A DNA stretch of 64,000 nt from Metallyticus violacea. Taxonomy: Eukaryota; Arthropoda; Insecta; Mantodea; Metallyticidae. Position numbers and translations under genes: made by a program. The stretch's first letter is position 1. Each line of letters starts with the position of its first letter. Below are positions 12,060-23,199 of the stretch, piece after piece. Location: the NCBI GenBank assembly GCA_030762175.1, contig CM060837.1:7334001-7398000 (forward strand), written 5' to 3'. The notes under the pieces are model-generated. The model saw only the letters and a list, made by a program, of their open reading frames with translations, ran no database searches and had not been told where the DNA came from.

Positions 12060-12830
12060 GGATGATTGACCTCTGTGGACTCCAGGAACTTATGGTGATG
12101 TTAGAAGTGTGAACGAAGGCGGTGTCGTGGTGTAGCAGCGTCTCCCTCAGTCCAGTCCTTGGACGGCATTCTCGGAGCTTGTCGAAAACTTTCGGCAGGC
12201 AGATTGGAACTGTCATTTTTTCCCCAACACTTCGGTCCCCTGTTCAGTTTCGTTGGTGGATCGTCATCCTGAGAGATCCAAACTGCAGACTGCTGGTCAA
12301 GTTGGTAAATCCATGTTTCATCACTAGTGATGACATCAGAAACACATCTTGATCATTCTCTGTCGATTCTGTGCAACATTTCTTCATATCATTCGAAGTG
12401 TGTGCGCTTTTGTACCTCTGTAAATTGTGAAGCACCCAACTGGAGGAAACCTTGCTGACACGATGATGGTGGTGCAGGGTTTTGTTACTGCTGGTGAAAC
12501 AATCTGGCTGGCAACCTCGATTTTCTTAAATGTTATGCGATTGTTTTCGCTTACGATTTTTTCCACCGAGACAATATTTTCCTTAGTCACTGCCTTCACC
12601 TGACGCCCACTTTTCTCCTCATCTTGCAGTGAAGTAAATTCCTCAAACGAGAGGAAAACTGTTACCATAGATGGAATAAAATCATCAAAAACCTGTTGCA
12701 AGTGCTCAAGATTTTGATGCTCATTTAAACCAATATTGACATAAATAATCATAGCGCGGAAATACTCCAGCTCCATCGGAACGACTGGCTGCCTGTACAC
12801 CGGAGGAGTTGTTTACTCTCATACTGTGGA
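12060..12830 (-). mobile_element. Mariner relic, family I (transposase pseudogene)
   Basis: The minus strand encodes a near-complete N-terminal half: MELEYFRAMIIY, GLNEHQNLEHLQQ, SLQDEEKSGRQVKAVTKENI and NNRITFKKIEVASQIVSPAV, the two helix-turn-helix units of a mariner transposase. Downstream, with frameshifts, come HNLQRYKS, an equivalent of WIYQFDQQ (eroded), and HHDTAFVHT around the second catalytic Asp near 12110-12140. The third Asp block is lost. Inverted repeats were not identified. Degenerate, not functional. Confidence 0.8.
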
Positions 12831-13800
12831 ATGCGGGAGTGGGAAGGGTCACCACGTGGTAACGTTTTATTCGTAAGGAATGGGGCTAATACTTGCCACA
12901 TTTCTTTTAAGTAGGTCAACATTCAGTTTTCCTCATCTCAAAATTTTCGTAGTGGCCCTTGTAATAGCACGTCGAGGTTAGCAAATATGCAGAACACATG
13001 GGGTAGAAATTAGCGGCTTCATTAGTGCGGTTTAGTAATATATTTTTTATTTAAATTTCGCTGAATTTCGTCCTTTAGTTTGAAAAGTATGATAAAACAT
13101 TATGGTCTGAGAATGAGTGAAACACAGAGTACAATACAGAACGAAATTCTGTGATGAGGTACTATTCTCTTTCAGGATGACATTTGGATAGACTAATGGA
13201 CCTTTTGACCAGAGATGTTCAAGTGTTTTGGTGCCCGTGTATACGGCAAAATCATTGTAATATAAACTCCTAAATAAAAACTGTCGGAATTTGTTTTAGA
13301 GCAACTCAAAAGAGAATTCTTACAAATGTAAAATAGCATTGCGAACGCTACTGTTGTTTCACCGTTGTGTTCCTGCAACTGTGATTTGATGCTTTGCTGA
13401 AAGGTCATGTATATCACTACTACGATGTTTTGCGATGACGTACATGAGACCATAAATTCTCAATTGTTCGTCATATCATCAAACGGCATGACTGATGATT
13501 GTCAATACGTCTGTCTATACAAAATAATTATGGTTAGCGTTGATGTCTCATTAAGTAGGATTTGTTATGTTTCAATCAAAACCCTATTTGTACTTCTAAT
13601 GTTATTTGAAAATTTTCCCCCCATACTAAAAAGTTAAACTTTCACTTTAACCAGCCTTTGTAGCGCAAGGAAAATTTTAAAATATATATCGCATTTCTGT
13701 TTATAAACTGTAGACCAATACTGGCCCTTTTCACACAATACGTTCTAACAAACAGGGAATTTTTGACGTGATTGCAAAACCCTTGTTAATTAAATCCTTT
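12831..13800. other. Non-coding stretch, nothing recognised
   Basis: Overlapping short frames at 13193-13453 (minus) and 13407-13637 (plus) have no domain signal. Confidence 0.4.
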
Positions 13801-13809
13801 GCGTTTTAC

Positions 13810-14580
13810 GAGGGGTATTCTAAAACCTCTGCGCCTGACTCAGAGATGTTCTGAAAATGGCAAATTCCTATGATAGTTGTTAAGTATCATCCTTTAGATG
13901 ACGTGCTGTAAAGTTTCAAAAGCTTAAGTGTAATCACTTATTTGTGACGATCTTGTAAACAAACTAGTGTTAACACTAGTTAAATACGAGCTGTCATAGA
14001 GAAGGTCTTTTTGAAGGGTTTAACTAGATATGTTCATACATTCTTTCAAGATGATGAGTGCTCAGGGGCTTCGAAAACTGCTAGACCAACGAGATTGTAT
14101 GAAAAATGCCTTACACAATGATCGCCGTTTGAAAGTACGCGAGTTGGCTGATGTTGCAAAGACTTTGATAGGCCATGTTCACTATACATGGCGCTTCGTG
14201 TATTAGAAAGACTTCCGCTCGAAGAGTGCCGCGTTTGTTAACAATGGACCAAAATGAACAATTGTCAAGAGTGTTCCGACTTGTTTCTCCGACGCTTCGT
14301 AACAGTAGATGAAATATGGATTCATGACTACACCGAGAGACGAAGGAGCAGTCCAAACAGAGGGCGGCAACAGGTGAAAGTGCATCATAGAAAGCAAAAA
14401 AATTGCAGGTCTTCATTCTGGAACCTTCCGAGTGCGCCTTGGCAAGTTCGGCGGTGCGTGAGTCAGTTACAAGCGTTTGTTTGTCGTGTGGAATTTAGGC
14501 ATTAGTGAAACTGTGGAACCTCTGCATTGAACTTATGTTCAAAAATGGAGAGGTATTTTCAATCGCAATGTATATACTTT
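13810..14580 (+). mobile_element. Mariner relic, family JK copy 1
   Basis: Plus-strand pieces read QGLRKLLDQRDCMKNAL, HNDRRLKVRELADVA (second helix-turn-helix) and VTVDEIWIHDYT around the first catalytic Asp, then GGRQQVKVHHRKQK. DNA similarity to 27240-27470 is obvious (GATGAAAYRTGGATTCATSACTAC, the following GGYGGCAACAGGTGAAAGTGCA). Large internal deletions; stops and frameshifts throughout. The third catalytic block is absent. Confidence 0.7.
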
Positions 14581-14744
14581 TTGATATTGTAATTGAACAA
14601 ATAATACTATTATCTCATTGTAAGTGCAAGATATCAACACTGTTGTAGGACGGAGGCTCTCAACATCCAATAGGATTGGTCAGCGCGTGGTTCTTACAGT
14701 TGATGCCTGGGGTGTCGACAAGTTGGAAGTGTTCAGTTTCAGCT

Positions 14745-16440
14745 TTTTCCTAAACCATTCTCTCTATTTCTCTTTTTTCTTACTTCATTTTCTACCTGAT
14801 TTCCTTCTGCTGTTTCACTTATTTTTGTTATCTATTAGTAATGCATATGTGCTTCTACTTCTGTTCCCTTTCTTCTCTACCTCTGTCTTTCTATTTAGCC
14901 TTTTCTCTCTATCATTCCACCGTTCTTTCTAGCATACCTTCCTTATATTTCTTTCTTTCTTAATATTTGTCTTCTTCTCTTTCCACGTTTATATTCCTTA
15001 CCAACATCCTTTGTTTTCTTATTCTTTCTAATTATGTTCACGAGTCTTCAGTCTCTTTCTTTTCCCATTTTCGTTATTATGTTCGTTACTTTTGTTATTC
15101 TTTTCTTCCCTTTTATTTATTTTTCCCTCTCTCTTCTGCAACTTCTGATTAGCCTTTTCTCGTCTTACACCTTTTCTTTTTCTTCTCGTCTTTCCCTTAT
15201 TTCTCGTTTATCTATTTTTTTATATATATTTCTTTAATGCTCTTTTTATTCCTTATATTTTCTCTTTCTGATGCTTTCATTTCTTTAATCTTTTCTGTTT
15301 TCTCTACTTTGCTCTTCTGACATTTCTTCTCTTTTCACTTCTCTTTACTCATTTTCCCTCTTTTCTTATTATCTTCTCTTCTGGCGTTCCTGGACATTTG
15401 TTTTGCTTTGTTTCATGCATTGCTAAATTTTTTTCGTTTTATTGCTCTTTTTTCTTTTTTCTTAATTCATTAATTTCAGTTATTTAATTCATCTCCTCTT
15501 CTCCTTTTTTGCTCTTTATCTTGCCTTCCTATAACTTCTAGTTCTCTTCTTTCCGGCGCTGTTTTAACCCTTTTTATTCTCTTTCCGTTTTTTTTTTTTT
15601 TTTTTATTTTCTTTCCAAGTATGTTGTCCAATATTACATTTTTACTCTACGTTCTTGTTTCTCATTGGCTTATATTCTTTTCCCTCAATTTTCTTTTACT
15701 TTTCCATCATTACGCGCATTTATCTTTTCCGCTCTGTCATGTTCCTGCCCCATCCATTATTTTCCCATTTTCTAATTTCTTTTATTTCTTTGCTCCAATT
15801 TCTCATCATCTTTTTCTTCTGTTTGCTCATCTTTTGTTCGTTTTAATATCACTTATCTTATCCTTTTTAGTTCTCTTTAACTACCTATATCTCTCCCCCT
15901 TTAGTTTTTATTTATTCCTTATGTTCGGCTTTTCTAGCTCTACTTTGTCATTCTAATTTTTATTCTTCTTCTAATGTTATGTTGTCCCATCATTCTAATT
16001 ACCCGAATTCCGTTTTTTCCCTCCTTATTTTGTGTCTCTATGTTGCTTCCTCTGGCGCTTTCTCTGCTTTTCTCTCTTCTTTCCTCATTTTTAGTTCTTA
16101 TGTGTTTTTTTTTTTTTTTTTTTTTTTTTTTGTATTTTTCATTAGTTCTTCTATGCCACTTCTCTTCGTCTTTTTATTTTGTATTATTCTCCTAAAACTT
16201 CCAATTCCCCCTCCCTTTTATTCCTTTATTTTCTCCTTGTGTACTTTGTTTCATGCCTTCCTAGCGGTTTATTTTATGTTATTTCTTTTTCTTTCTCATT
16301 TCCTCCTATTTGCTCAATTTTCCTTCTCTTCTGATTCGTTTTCTTTTTTCGTAGTACACATTTATTTTCTGTATATCTTTTGTCCCTGTTTCTTTTCTTT
16401 ATTCAATCTTGAATTTCAATATCCATTTTAGTAAATTTCT
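14745..16440 (+). repeat. 1.7-kb pyrimidine-rich tract
   Basis: On the plus strand T and C dominate for about 1.7 kb, with words such as TTCTCTCT, CTTTTCTTTT and TTATTCTTCT repeated irregularly and long T-runs at about 15588-15606 and 16105-16131. The hydrophobic Phe/Leu/Ser frames through it are a by-product of this composition. Smaller tracts of the same kind are at 45.85-46.48 and 62.82-63.07 kb (plus) and 55.93-56.17 kb (purine on plus). Confidence 0.85.
16105..16131. repeat. Poly-T run
   Basis: About 27 consecutive T inside the pyrimidine tract. Confidence 0.95.
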
Positions 16441-17052
16441 GTATGTGTTCGAACCTGTGAAGCACAAATCCATAGATCCGCAACGTAATAATAAGAATAC
16501 ACCCGTGTGTGTAAATCGCCTGCACTATTATTGGAGATGAGTCATGAATCTCGTGCAGAAAGAAAACAAACAAAAAAGGCGCGCAAAATAACCTGTCTAC
16601 TGTCACCTTGCGGTGGCAGCACTCGATTAACACGCCACAAAACAAAACAATCCGTTTAAACAGAACGCCGCCAATTCCCGATCCGAAATTGAATAATGGA
16701 CCAATTTAACCACCAGAGTGTTTATCTCGGCGCCGCTAGGGCAATTACCAATGTACTGCCAGTTTTCTAATTGCGCATGTCCTGTGCAGTTCATGATTCA
16801 TCTCACACCTACAGACTTGGCCGCTATTTCAGTCCTCTTCCTGATATGATGTTCTTCCCTCTTAATAGCAGCAGTTTTGCCGATAACGCTCTTCTTCGAC
16901 ACGTACTTCACAGAACACAGTCGTTGTCACTGTTTCGAAAATGTTCCAAAATTATGGTCGTATTTTACCTAGGGCTCTTCATTACGACATGGAATCAAAT
17001 TACAGAAATGAAAAAACCGAATTCTTTCTGCCCAAGAAATGCCATGTTCAAA

Positions 17053-17333
17053 ACTGTCCGAGGTCATTAAAGCACGGACTCGTGAGCGGGAGGTCTGGGG
17101 TTCAATTCCGCCAGGACTGTCTTCCCTGACTGAAGTTTTCTCCAGGTTTTCCTCAGTCCTCATAAATGGCAAATGCCGGGGAGATACTCTAAACTTTAGC
17201 CTAGAACGTTTCCTTCCTTAAAAATTCTTTCCCAATATATGATTTCATCTCATGAATCACCAGTATCCACTACTTATGGTACCTTAGTAGTAAAAACGGG
17301 CGTTAAACACGATTAAAAAAAAACGCTGGGGCG
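17053..17333 (+). mobile_element. SINE-A copy 2
   Basis: Nearly full length: A box region GTCCGAGGTCATTAAAGC, B box GGGGTTCAATTCC, the CCTGACTGAAGTTTTCTCC hinge, body words CATAAATGGCAAATGCCGG and CCTTCCTTAAAAATTC, and the AAAACGGGCGTTAAACAC tail with A-run. The first dozen bases of the head are missing. Confidence 0.9.
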
Positions 17334-17369
17334 CAAAATAAGCTCCGAAATAGAGTAAATATAAATAAG

Positions 17370-17900
17370 TTTGCGCTTTCACGTGATATCACGTGAGTAT
17401 ACACATCAACTTATAATTCATGGCTTCATGAAGGATTTGTATGCAAGATGCCTGCTGTTTCATTTCGTTTAAAATAAAGCAATGGAGTAAATAACACCTA
17501 AATGCGCACTTTCACGAGGCTCACAAATGTAGAGTAGCTCACATCCTCTCACGCCTCTTTGAACATGAATTGCTTCTAAAAATGTAAAAATGGTGACTGT
17601 TTCATTCAGTTGTAAAATGTGAAACATAAATGCCTGATTCACTTGACTCGAGTAACAACGTGATACATTCATGTTCATGGAAAACTGGCAATTTCATTTC
17701 TGTAAGTGCTTTCACGTGATATCATGAGAGTATGATAGCTCACGTTTTACATGTCATGCATTACGGAGGTTGAGTTTTTTTTTATTATTATTATTATATA
17801 CTAGTAAAATCTATTTCGGTTGGTTGTATCTATAAATTGCATGTTTGCACGTAATTTCACGTGAGTTACACATGTCAACTCACGTCTCACATCCGATTTT
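17370..17900. repeat. Degenerate CACGTGA-rich repeats
   Basis: The phrase YTTTCACGTGATATCACGTGAG or a decayed form recurs near 17377, 17505, 17709 and 17850, together with AGCTCACRT words. Similar vocabulary to the array at 52.5-53.0 kb. Spacing is irregular (about 130-200 bp). Confidence 0.5.
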
Positions 17901-18544
17901 TTAATGTAGGATGAGATTTATATAAAAAATGAGGACCGGCTCGCTGTAAAAGACGCCCCGGTTAAACTTATCTCGCTCATAAAGTGAATAGATTGCTGTT
18001 CATTACCAGGGAATGACCCATAAAAAGAGACATCGTTAAATATATAGGAAGGGTTTCGTGTTGAGATAAGGCAGGAATTCAAGACTGGGTTAGTGACACA
18101 GGACATTTTTTCCCTCAAAGTTTGAAGGTGGGGAAGACCATGTCACGTGCTGTTTAACACTCCGCCGCGTGGTACTTAATGATAGGGAAGTGGTCAGTGG
18201 GAGGTGCTTTACATTTGTAAAGTCCTATAAAAAGGATGTCATGACGCATCTCGGCTAATGACACCCCAGTACAAAAACAAGTAAGGCGGTCGTTACTGCT
18301 TCCTGCAAGGACTGCGATGAAATCTCGTGCTAGAACCCAAACACATCTCTTGGACTTGCTGATGCATAAAATAAAAATACGGTATGAGGTGTGTGTAATT
18401 ATTTATTTACCTGAGCATTTACTCATTTACAAAAATTATTTTTTGTTTTATTTTTTGATCAAGTTCTCTGACACCTTCATCCACTTTTTTGCAATGATTT
18501 AAAGCTTTACAAAAAGTGTTAAGATAGTTGCAAATTACTGGCTT

Positions 18545-19620
18545 TCAGACCAACCACATGGCACTAGTTTCATTGTGTCACTTCCGGTTCCCGCCTGTGA
18601 GAGATGTGCAAGTTGACACATGTTCAGTTTCGCTTACAGCAAAATGAGGTGATATGTGACGAACAACATGCTCCTCCAAAATTGTGCTTTCGTCTCAACA
18701 AATCTTCTGCTAAGGCCTATGCAATATGGTAGGCCTGTGAAGAGTTTTATCTTCCCTAGAGGTTTAAAATCAATTTCAAAGGAAGGTGAGGGTGAATCCT
18801 CGAGTAACATGAAGAATACGTTCGTTAGGAGCCATCCATAAGTTGGTAATTGAAAAGTTGCACATGAGAGGTGTTTGTGCACGGTAGGTTCGAAGACTGC
18901 TGACAGCCTCCATGACTGGGCTTTTTTGCAGGTTTTCCTCAGTCCCCATAAATGCTAAAGACGGAGAGGTACCCTAAAATTAGGCCTGGGACGTTTCATT
19001 CCTTAAAAAAAATCCTTTCCCAATATAGCATTTCATGCATCATCAGTGTCCACCAACTGTGGTGCCTTAGTACTAAAAATGGGCGTTAAATAACATTAAA
19101 AAAAATAAATAACTGTTGATTCCCGAACAGTTTTGCATGCACTGAAGGTGCTGTTATAGGAAAATGCGGGGTGGTTCAAAAGTATCATTTTTAATGAAAT
19201 TTGGCTGAATTTCAACCCTAAGAGCAAACAGCAATGCACTGTGTGGAAATTTCTATCATCGTCAACCAAAAAAGTGGTCGCTTCTGCTGGAAAAGTTACG
19301 GTCATCTCATTTTTCAATGTTCAAGAAATAGTTTACCAGCATGTTCTGGAAACTGTGGAAGACCGCTGATCCGTGGCCTTGAAACATGTCACATTTCACT
19401 TTTTGCTATTCACGTATGTATCAATAAAAGACCAAGTACGCTTAATAACTGAGATTGAACGAGTGGTCCTAAACAACATTTTCATATGAAAATTCTTCAT
19501 GCGCGACGAATTCCGCAATTGTTAACTGTGAACCTAAAATGCAAGCATCATATCTTGACCTTGAGCAAACTTCGATCAAAGCGATCAAGAATATAGTGAA
19601 CAGGGACTGGTGAAAGGCAA
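18545..19620 (+). mobile_element. Mariner relic, family E copy 1, split by a SINE-A
   Basis: Aligns by eye with 24630-25790: shared CACTTCCGGTTYCCGC, GAGAGRTGTRCAAGTTG, GGCCTATGCA, AAGTTGCAC and, beyond the SINE, CTGWTKAYYCCGAACA, TTTCAAAAGTA and the FNPKSKQQCTVW region that follows the first catalytic Asp. The protein pattern continues as SAGKVTVISFFNVQ and QHVLETVED. The 3' half is decayed and many frames are broken. Confidence 0.65.
18882..19112 (+). mobile_element. SINE-A copy 3 (5'-truncated), inside family E copy 1
   Basis: Begins at the B-box (GGTTCGAAGACTGC), then TGCAGGTTTTCCTCAGTCCCCATAAA, TTAGGCCTGGGACGTTTC, CCTTTCCCAATATAGC and the ATGGGCGTTAAA tail. Sequence on both sides belongs to the family E transposon. 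Confidence 0.85.
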
Positions 19621-19712
19621 AATACTAATAAAAGCCTTTTATGCGGCCTTTTGGGGCCATTTGATGAATTCGATTAAAGAAAATTGTCAAGATTGCCTCA
19701 CAAAACCTGCTG

Positions 19713-19738
19713 TTTTTTTTTTTTTTTTTTTTTTTTTT
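19713..19738. repeat. Poly-T run
   Basis: About 25 consecutive T. Confidence 0.95.
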
Positions 19739-19739
19739 C

Positions 19740-20340
19740 CTCCCAGGATAATGAATTCCCTCACATTGGCTGTCACAATGACAAAAGTGCACAAATTTCT
19801 TAGAATTGGTTTCTAATCCATCGTGTGGCTCTCATTTTTAACCAACATTTCCAAACGATACTTGTATTTCAGTAATATTTATGTTAATCGACATTTACGA
19901 GGAAATTTCGATGATTTGGGGCAATATGAACAAACATGAATCAGGTAACCGAGTCTTGTGGATATAACTCTGTTATTAAACTTGCCACGCCTTTTGTATT
20001 TAATTACTTTGCATAATTTTTCAATCAAATTGGCGTAGTAGTTGCCTTTTAAGTTCCTCCCAGTGTTTAAAAAATTCAATCACCATCAGAACTCTGCCTG
20101 CATACTAAAACAGATACCTTGTTGTGATGCCTCCATTGAATTGAATCAGAATCATTTTTCATACCAAAGTGACGTATTTAGAGCTCTTCTTTTGTAAAAA
20201 ATCATCATTTCTTTGGATTCAGTTCAGAAGTTCTTCAGAACTTTCATTCATTCTTCTCTTACAGGTGCGTCCAACAATTCTATGCCCAGTACATAACCAT
20301 GAGGAATATTTCTTGCCAAACGAACATGTGGTTTAGCAGA
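19740..20340. other. Non-coding stretch, nothing recognised
   Basis: No repeat family or coding signal seen between the poly-T run and the terminus of the next mariner element. Confidence 0.45.
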
Positions 20341-20344
20341 CATA

Positions 20345-21470
20345 CGAGGGTAGGTTCATAAGTTTCCGGCCTAACCGTTTTCAAGGTGTCATAAAGATAA
20401 AAATCTATATTTCACTTTTCACTATAATTACCCTTTATTGCAGTACACTTCTCACATCTTTGAATTAACATTTTAATCCTCCCCCTGCAAAAAAAATGGC
20501 CAGAAGTCTTGTCTGCAAAATGGGCATAAAAAGCATCCATCACTTCTTCGTCACATTTAAATTTCCTTCCTTGAAGGTCCTTCTTGAGATTTGAGAAGAA
20601 GAAATAGTCACTGGGAACTAGATCTGAGCTGTAGGGTGGGTAGTCGATCTCCTTGAAGCCACATTTCTTCACAGCTTCCTTTGCAACAAGATCTGTGTGC
20701 ACAGGCGCGTTGTCATGAAGAAGGCGCACACCACCACTCAGCTTTCCTCGCCTTTTCTCTTTGATGGAAGCACGCAGTCTGTGCAGTAGGCCAGCATAGT
20801 ACTCCCCATTTACTGTGATGTTCCTCTCCTTCAAGTCAATGAAGAGTATTCCTTCACAGTCCCAAAAGATTGTGCCCATTATTTTATTGATTGATTGAGT
20901 GGCCTTGGCCTTTAGAGATGGTACTTTGCCAGGTTTACGCCACTCTGTTGATTCTCTTTTAAACAAGGAATCATAATAGAGGACCATAGTTTCATCTCCT
21001 GTAACAATGGTTTGCAGAACTTTCTCTCGTTGCCACGGCAGAGCTCCAAAAATGCCTTACAACAGATGACTCGTTGCTGCTTTTGGACTGAGGAAAGAAG
21101 TCTAGGCACTAACCTTATTCATGTTTAAATGTTCATGAATAATTCGAAGGAATGTTGTTTTTGGAAAGACCTTAACTTTGCTGCTATTTCTGTAACTTTG
21201 AGCCACCGGTCTTGCATAATTTCTCCTTCCACAAGAGCGATGTTTTCAGGAGTGAGCACCTCCAAGGTGACCTGCATGCTCTTCGTCTTCAATGCTTTCT
21301 GGATCTATTCGAAAATATTTGGCCCATTATTTTACTGTAGAATATGAGGGGGATGCTTCCCCATATACACTGTCCAATCGCTGTTTAATTTCATTTGGAG
21401 TAAGTCATTCTTTTGTGAAGAATTTAATAACAGCTCGAAACTTCATTTTGAACATGCCACAAACTTCGTG
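20345..21470 (-). mobile_element. Mariner family A, copy 1 (one terminus intact)
   Basis: The left end is an inverted repeat beginning CGAGGGTAGGTTCATAAGTT directly after a TA, the mariner target. The other end, expected about 150 bp past the transposase start, is missing; sequence diverges from the other A copies after about 21460. It is the best preserved member for the catalytic half. Confidence 0.9.
20412..21455 (-). pseudogene. Mariner family A transposase, frameshifted
   Basis: Mariner transposases cut and paste their element at TA sites using a D,D34D catalytic triad. Reading on the minus strand from MFKMKFRAV (start at 21455), the product has two helix-turn-helix units, the WVPRLL-like linker near 21110, TIVTGDETMVLYYD with the first Asp near 20990, GVRLLHDNAPVHT with the second near 20720, and YSSDLVPSDYFFF with the third, exactly 34 residues later. 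The C-terminal half (20412-20987) is a single open frame of 191 codons ending in KGNYSEK; the N-terminal half needs frameshifts near 20950 and 21110-21130. The span of 1,044 nt equals the usual ~348 codons. All three Asp are kept, but the gene is not translatable as one protein. Confidence 0.9.
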
Positions 21471-21599
21471 TCTTGTGTCAACTGAGGTAGTGTCATATAT
21501 GTGCATTCTAAAGGATGCTTGCATTCAATTGCATACGTATGGATTACACACAGAGCTACATGGCGAGGACAAGGCGGCGTACAAATGTAATTAATAGTG

Positions 21600-21755
21600 C
21601 TGGCGAAGGATGTTATATCGATCTGCGCAAGACAATTCTAGAAAATTGGTGTTGGGGGCACATATCAGCTTCCTGAATGAAATAAACAAGTTACAAGCGA
21701 TAAAGATGAAAGCGGCACATCTGTACAATAAATTTGTACTCATCTGTGATAACTT
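21600..21755 (-). repeat. Family G dispersed repeat, fragment copy 3
   Basis: Read in the plus direction it has GACAATTCTAGAAAATT, GGGGGCAC, ACAAGTTACAAGCGATAAAGATG and AGCGGCACATCTGTACAATAAA, which match the reverse complement of the 9.3-9.4 and 56.45-56.55 kb segments. More diverged than those two. Confidence 0.5.
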
Positions 21756-22072
21756 ACACAATAGTTATTGCCCAAGATGCCATCCTTCTAATCTTAAATT
21801 CCCCAAACCATATTTTATTGTCGTAAAGTATGTAGTTTTAATTCATCGTGCATTTCGTAATTGAAGATATTGATACGTTATACTCATTTTTTCTTCATTT
21901 TCTGCTACTTCTAGTTCTTCTTCATCATCCACTCATTCTATACATTTTCGAAAAATTCGAAGGAATTGACAGATTTATGAAAATATTTTTGAATCATTTC
22001 TTCAAATCTCTATCGAACCTGCTTACTAGGCACCAAAAGTGACGATGAACACACTAACGCGCGCGTGCGCAT

Positions 22073-22701
22073 TTACACGGTCGATACACTTCTGAATACG
22101 TTGAACTGCTGATTGAGTAACGTTTGCGAAAGTGTCCTCAGCGATTGCAGACATGCCGTTTCAATTTCTTCCCGAAGTGCTGTCATTGTGGCTGGTTTTC
22201 TACGGTGTACAACATCCTTAAGAGTTCCCCACAGATAGAAGTCCAACACAGTTAGATCCGGAGAACGCGGTGGAAACTCAATCGAACCTCTTCGTCCTAT
22301 CCAGTGTCTTGGATAGTACCTTGGATCCAGTCCGCGGGGCTTGTTTGTTGTGCGAGGTCTCTCAGATCTGCCTTGTGAACATCGCATACGGTACCATGAG
22401 TCTCAAATTTGTCTCGAATGCGTGCAATTGTTACTCGCGTTGGCGGTTCTGTTCTGTACACACGTCTCCATTGCCTTTGAACTTCAACAACATTCTCGGT
22501 TTTCCAATACCACTTCAAAATTGCTTTCCGCTGTTCAAACGATAATCTTGGCTTCATTTTGTTGTAGCAACGCTATCATAATGTATGTGTGTCAAATCTG
22601 TTTACAGAACATCATACTACAAATTACTGTTGTTTTTCGGTGCAACTTTGAAAAATATTAAATAGATGTCTGCTGTGAAAATGTGTATATATTTTTGGCA
22701 C

Positions 22702-22704
<3 letters not shown>
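22073..22704 (-). mobile_element. Mariner family B copy 1 (internally deleted, one end lost)
   Basis: The minus strand encodes an N-terminal helix-turn-helix of the DUF4817 type (MKPRLSFEQRKAILKWYWK, TENVVEVQRQWRR, TRVTIARIRDKFE) at 22557 downwards. After a frame change comes the C-terminal part WIGRRGSIEFPPRSPDL, LDFYLWGTLKDVV and ACLQSLRTL. Everything between, including the first two catalytic Asp, is absent. The right end GGCACCCTGTG is present; the left end is cut at 22073. Confidence 0.88.
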
Positions 22705-22739
<35 letters not shown>

Positions 22740-22743
22740 TGTT
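22702..22743. repeat. (TG)n microsatellite
   Basis: About twenty TG units abutting the end of mariner B copy 1. A related TGTG-rich stretch sits at the same place in the family D copy at 2.2 kb. Confidence 0.9.
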
Positions 22744-23199
22744 TTAACGGCCGACAATTGATTTTTCGCAACGAAACTAGGCATCAATTAACAAACGATT
22801 CATCGAGTTCAAAAATCAACATAATTGAATCATTAGGGATAACCTAAAGCGAAACTTTAAAAATTGCTCTAGCGGCTGCAGTTGTTTTTCTGAATGAAAA
22901 TCGACATATACCGTTAAAATACAACAAGAAAAATAGTTTATGGAAATAGCCAAATCATATTAAGAGTTAGGTTTACCTGAAATACAAAATTTAAAAGGTG
23001 TTCTGCCCGCACCAATATCTATTTCTTCACACAAAATTCGGTATATACGATTTAAATAAATAAGAAATATAGTTTTTTTTTATAATTAGGATCATTAGGA
23101 GTAAGGGTATATCTGAAAACGAAATTTAAAAGGTATTCTAGCGTTTAATTTTCTCTCGATTGTTTAAAAAGGGATAAATCAGTAATAATTTTTAACAAT

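Larger units (their letters stand above)
21940..23190 (-). repeat. Family D dispersed repeat, split by mariner B copy 1
   Basis: Minus-strand terminal module at 21942-22045 (GTGCCTAGTAAGCAGG, GAGATTTGAAGAAATGATTC) and, beyond the inserted mariner and a (TG)n run, core modules at 22744-23190 (GGCCGT, CTCGATGAATCG, GCTAGAGCAATTTTTAAAG, TATATGTCGATTTTC in complement). The layout matches the copy at 1.9-2.3 kb. Confidence 0.6.

Noticed and set aside
14624..16431. A series of 60-150-codon hydrophobic frames that look like membrane proteins
   Set aside because: They follow from the pyrimidine-rich composition (TTY, CTN and TCN codons), occur in overlapping frames and show no start context or domain.
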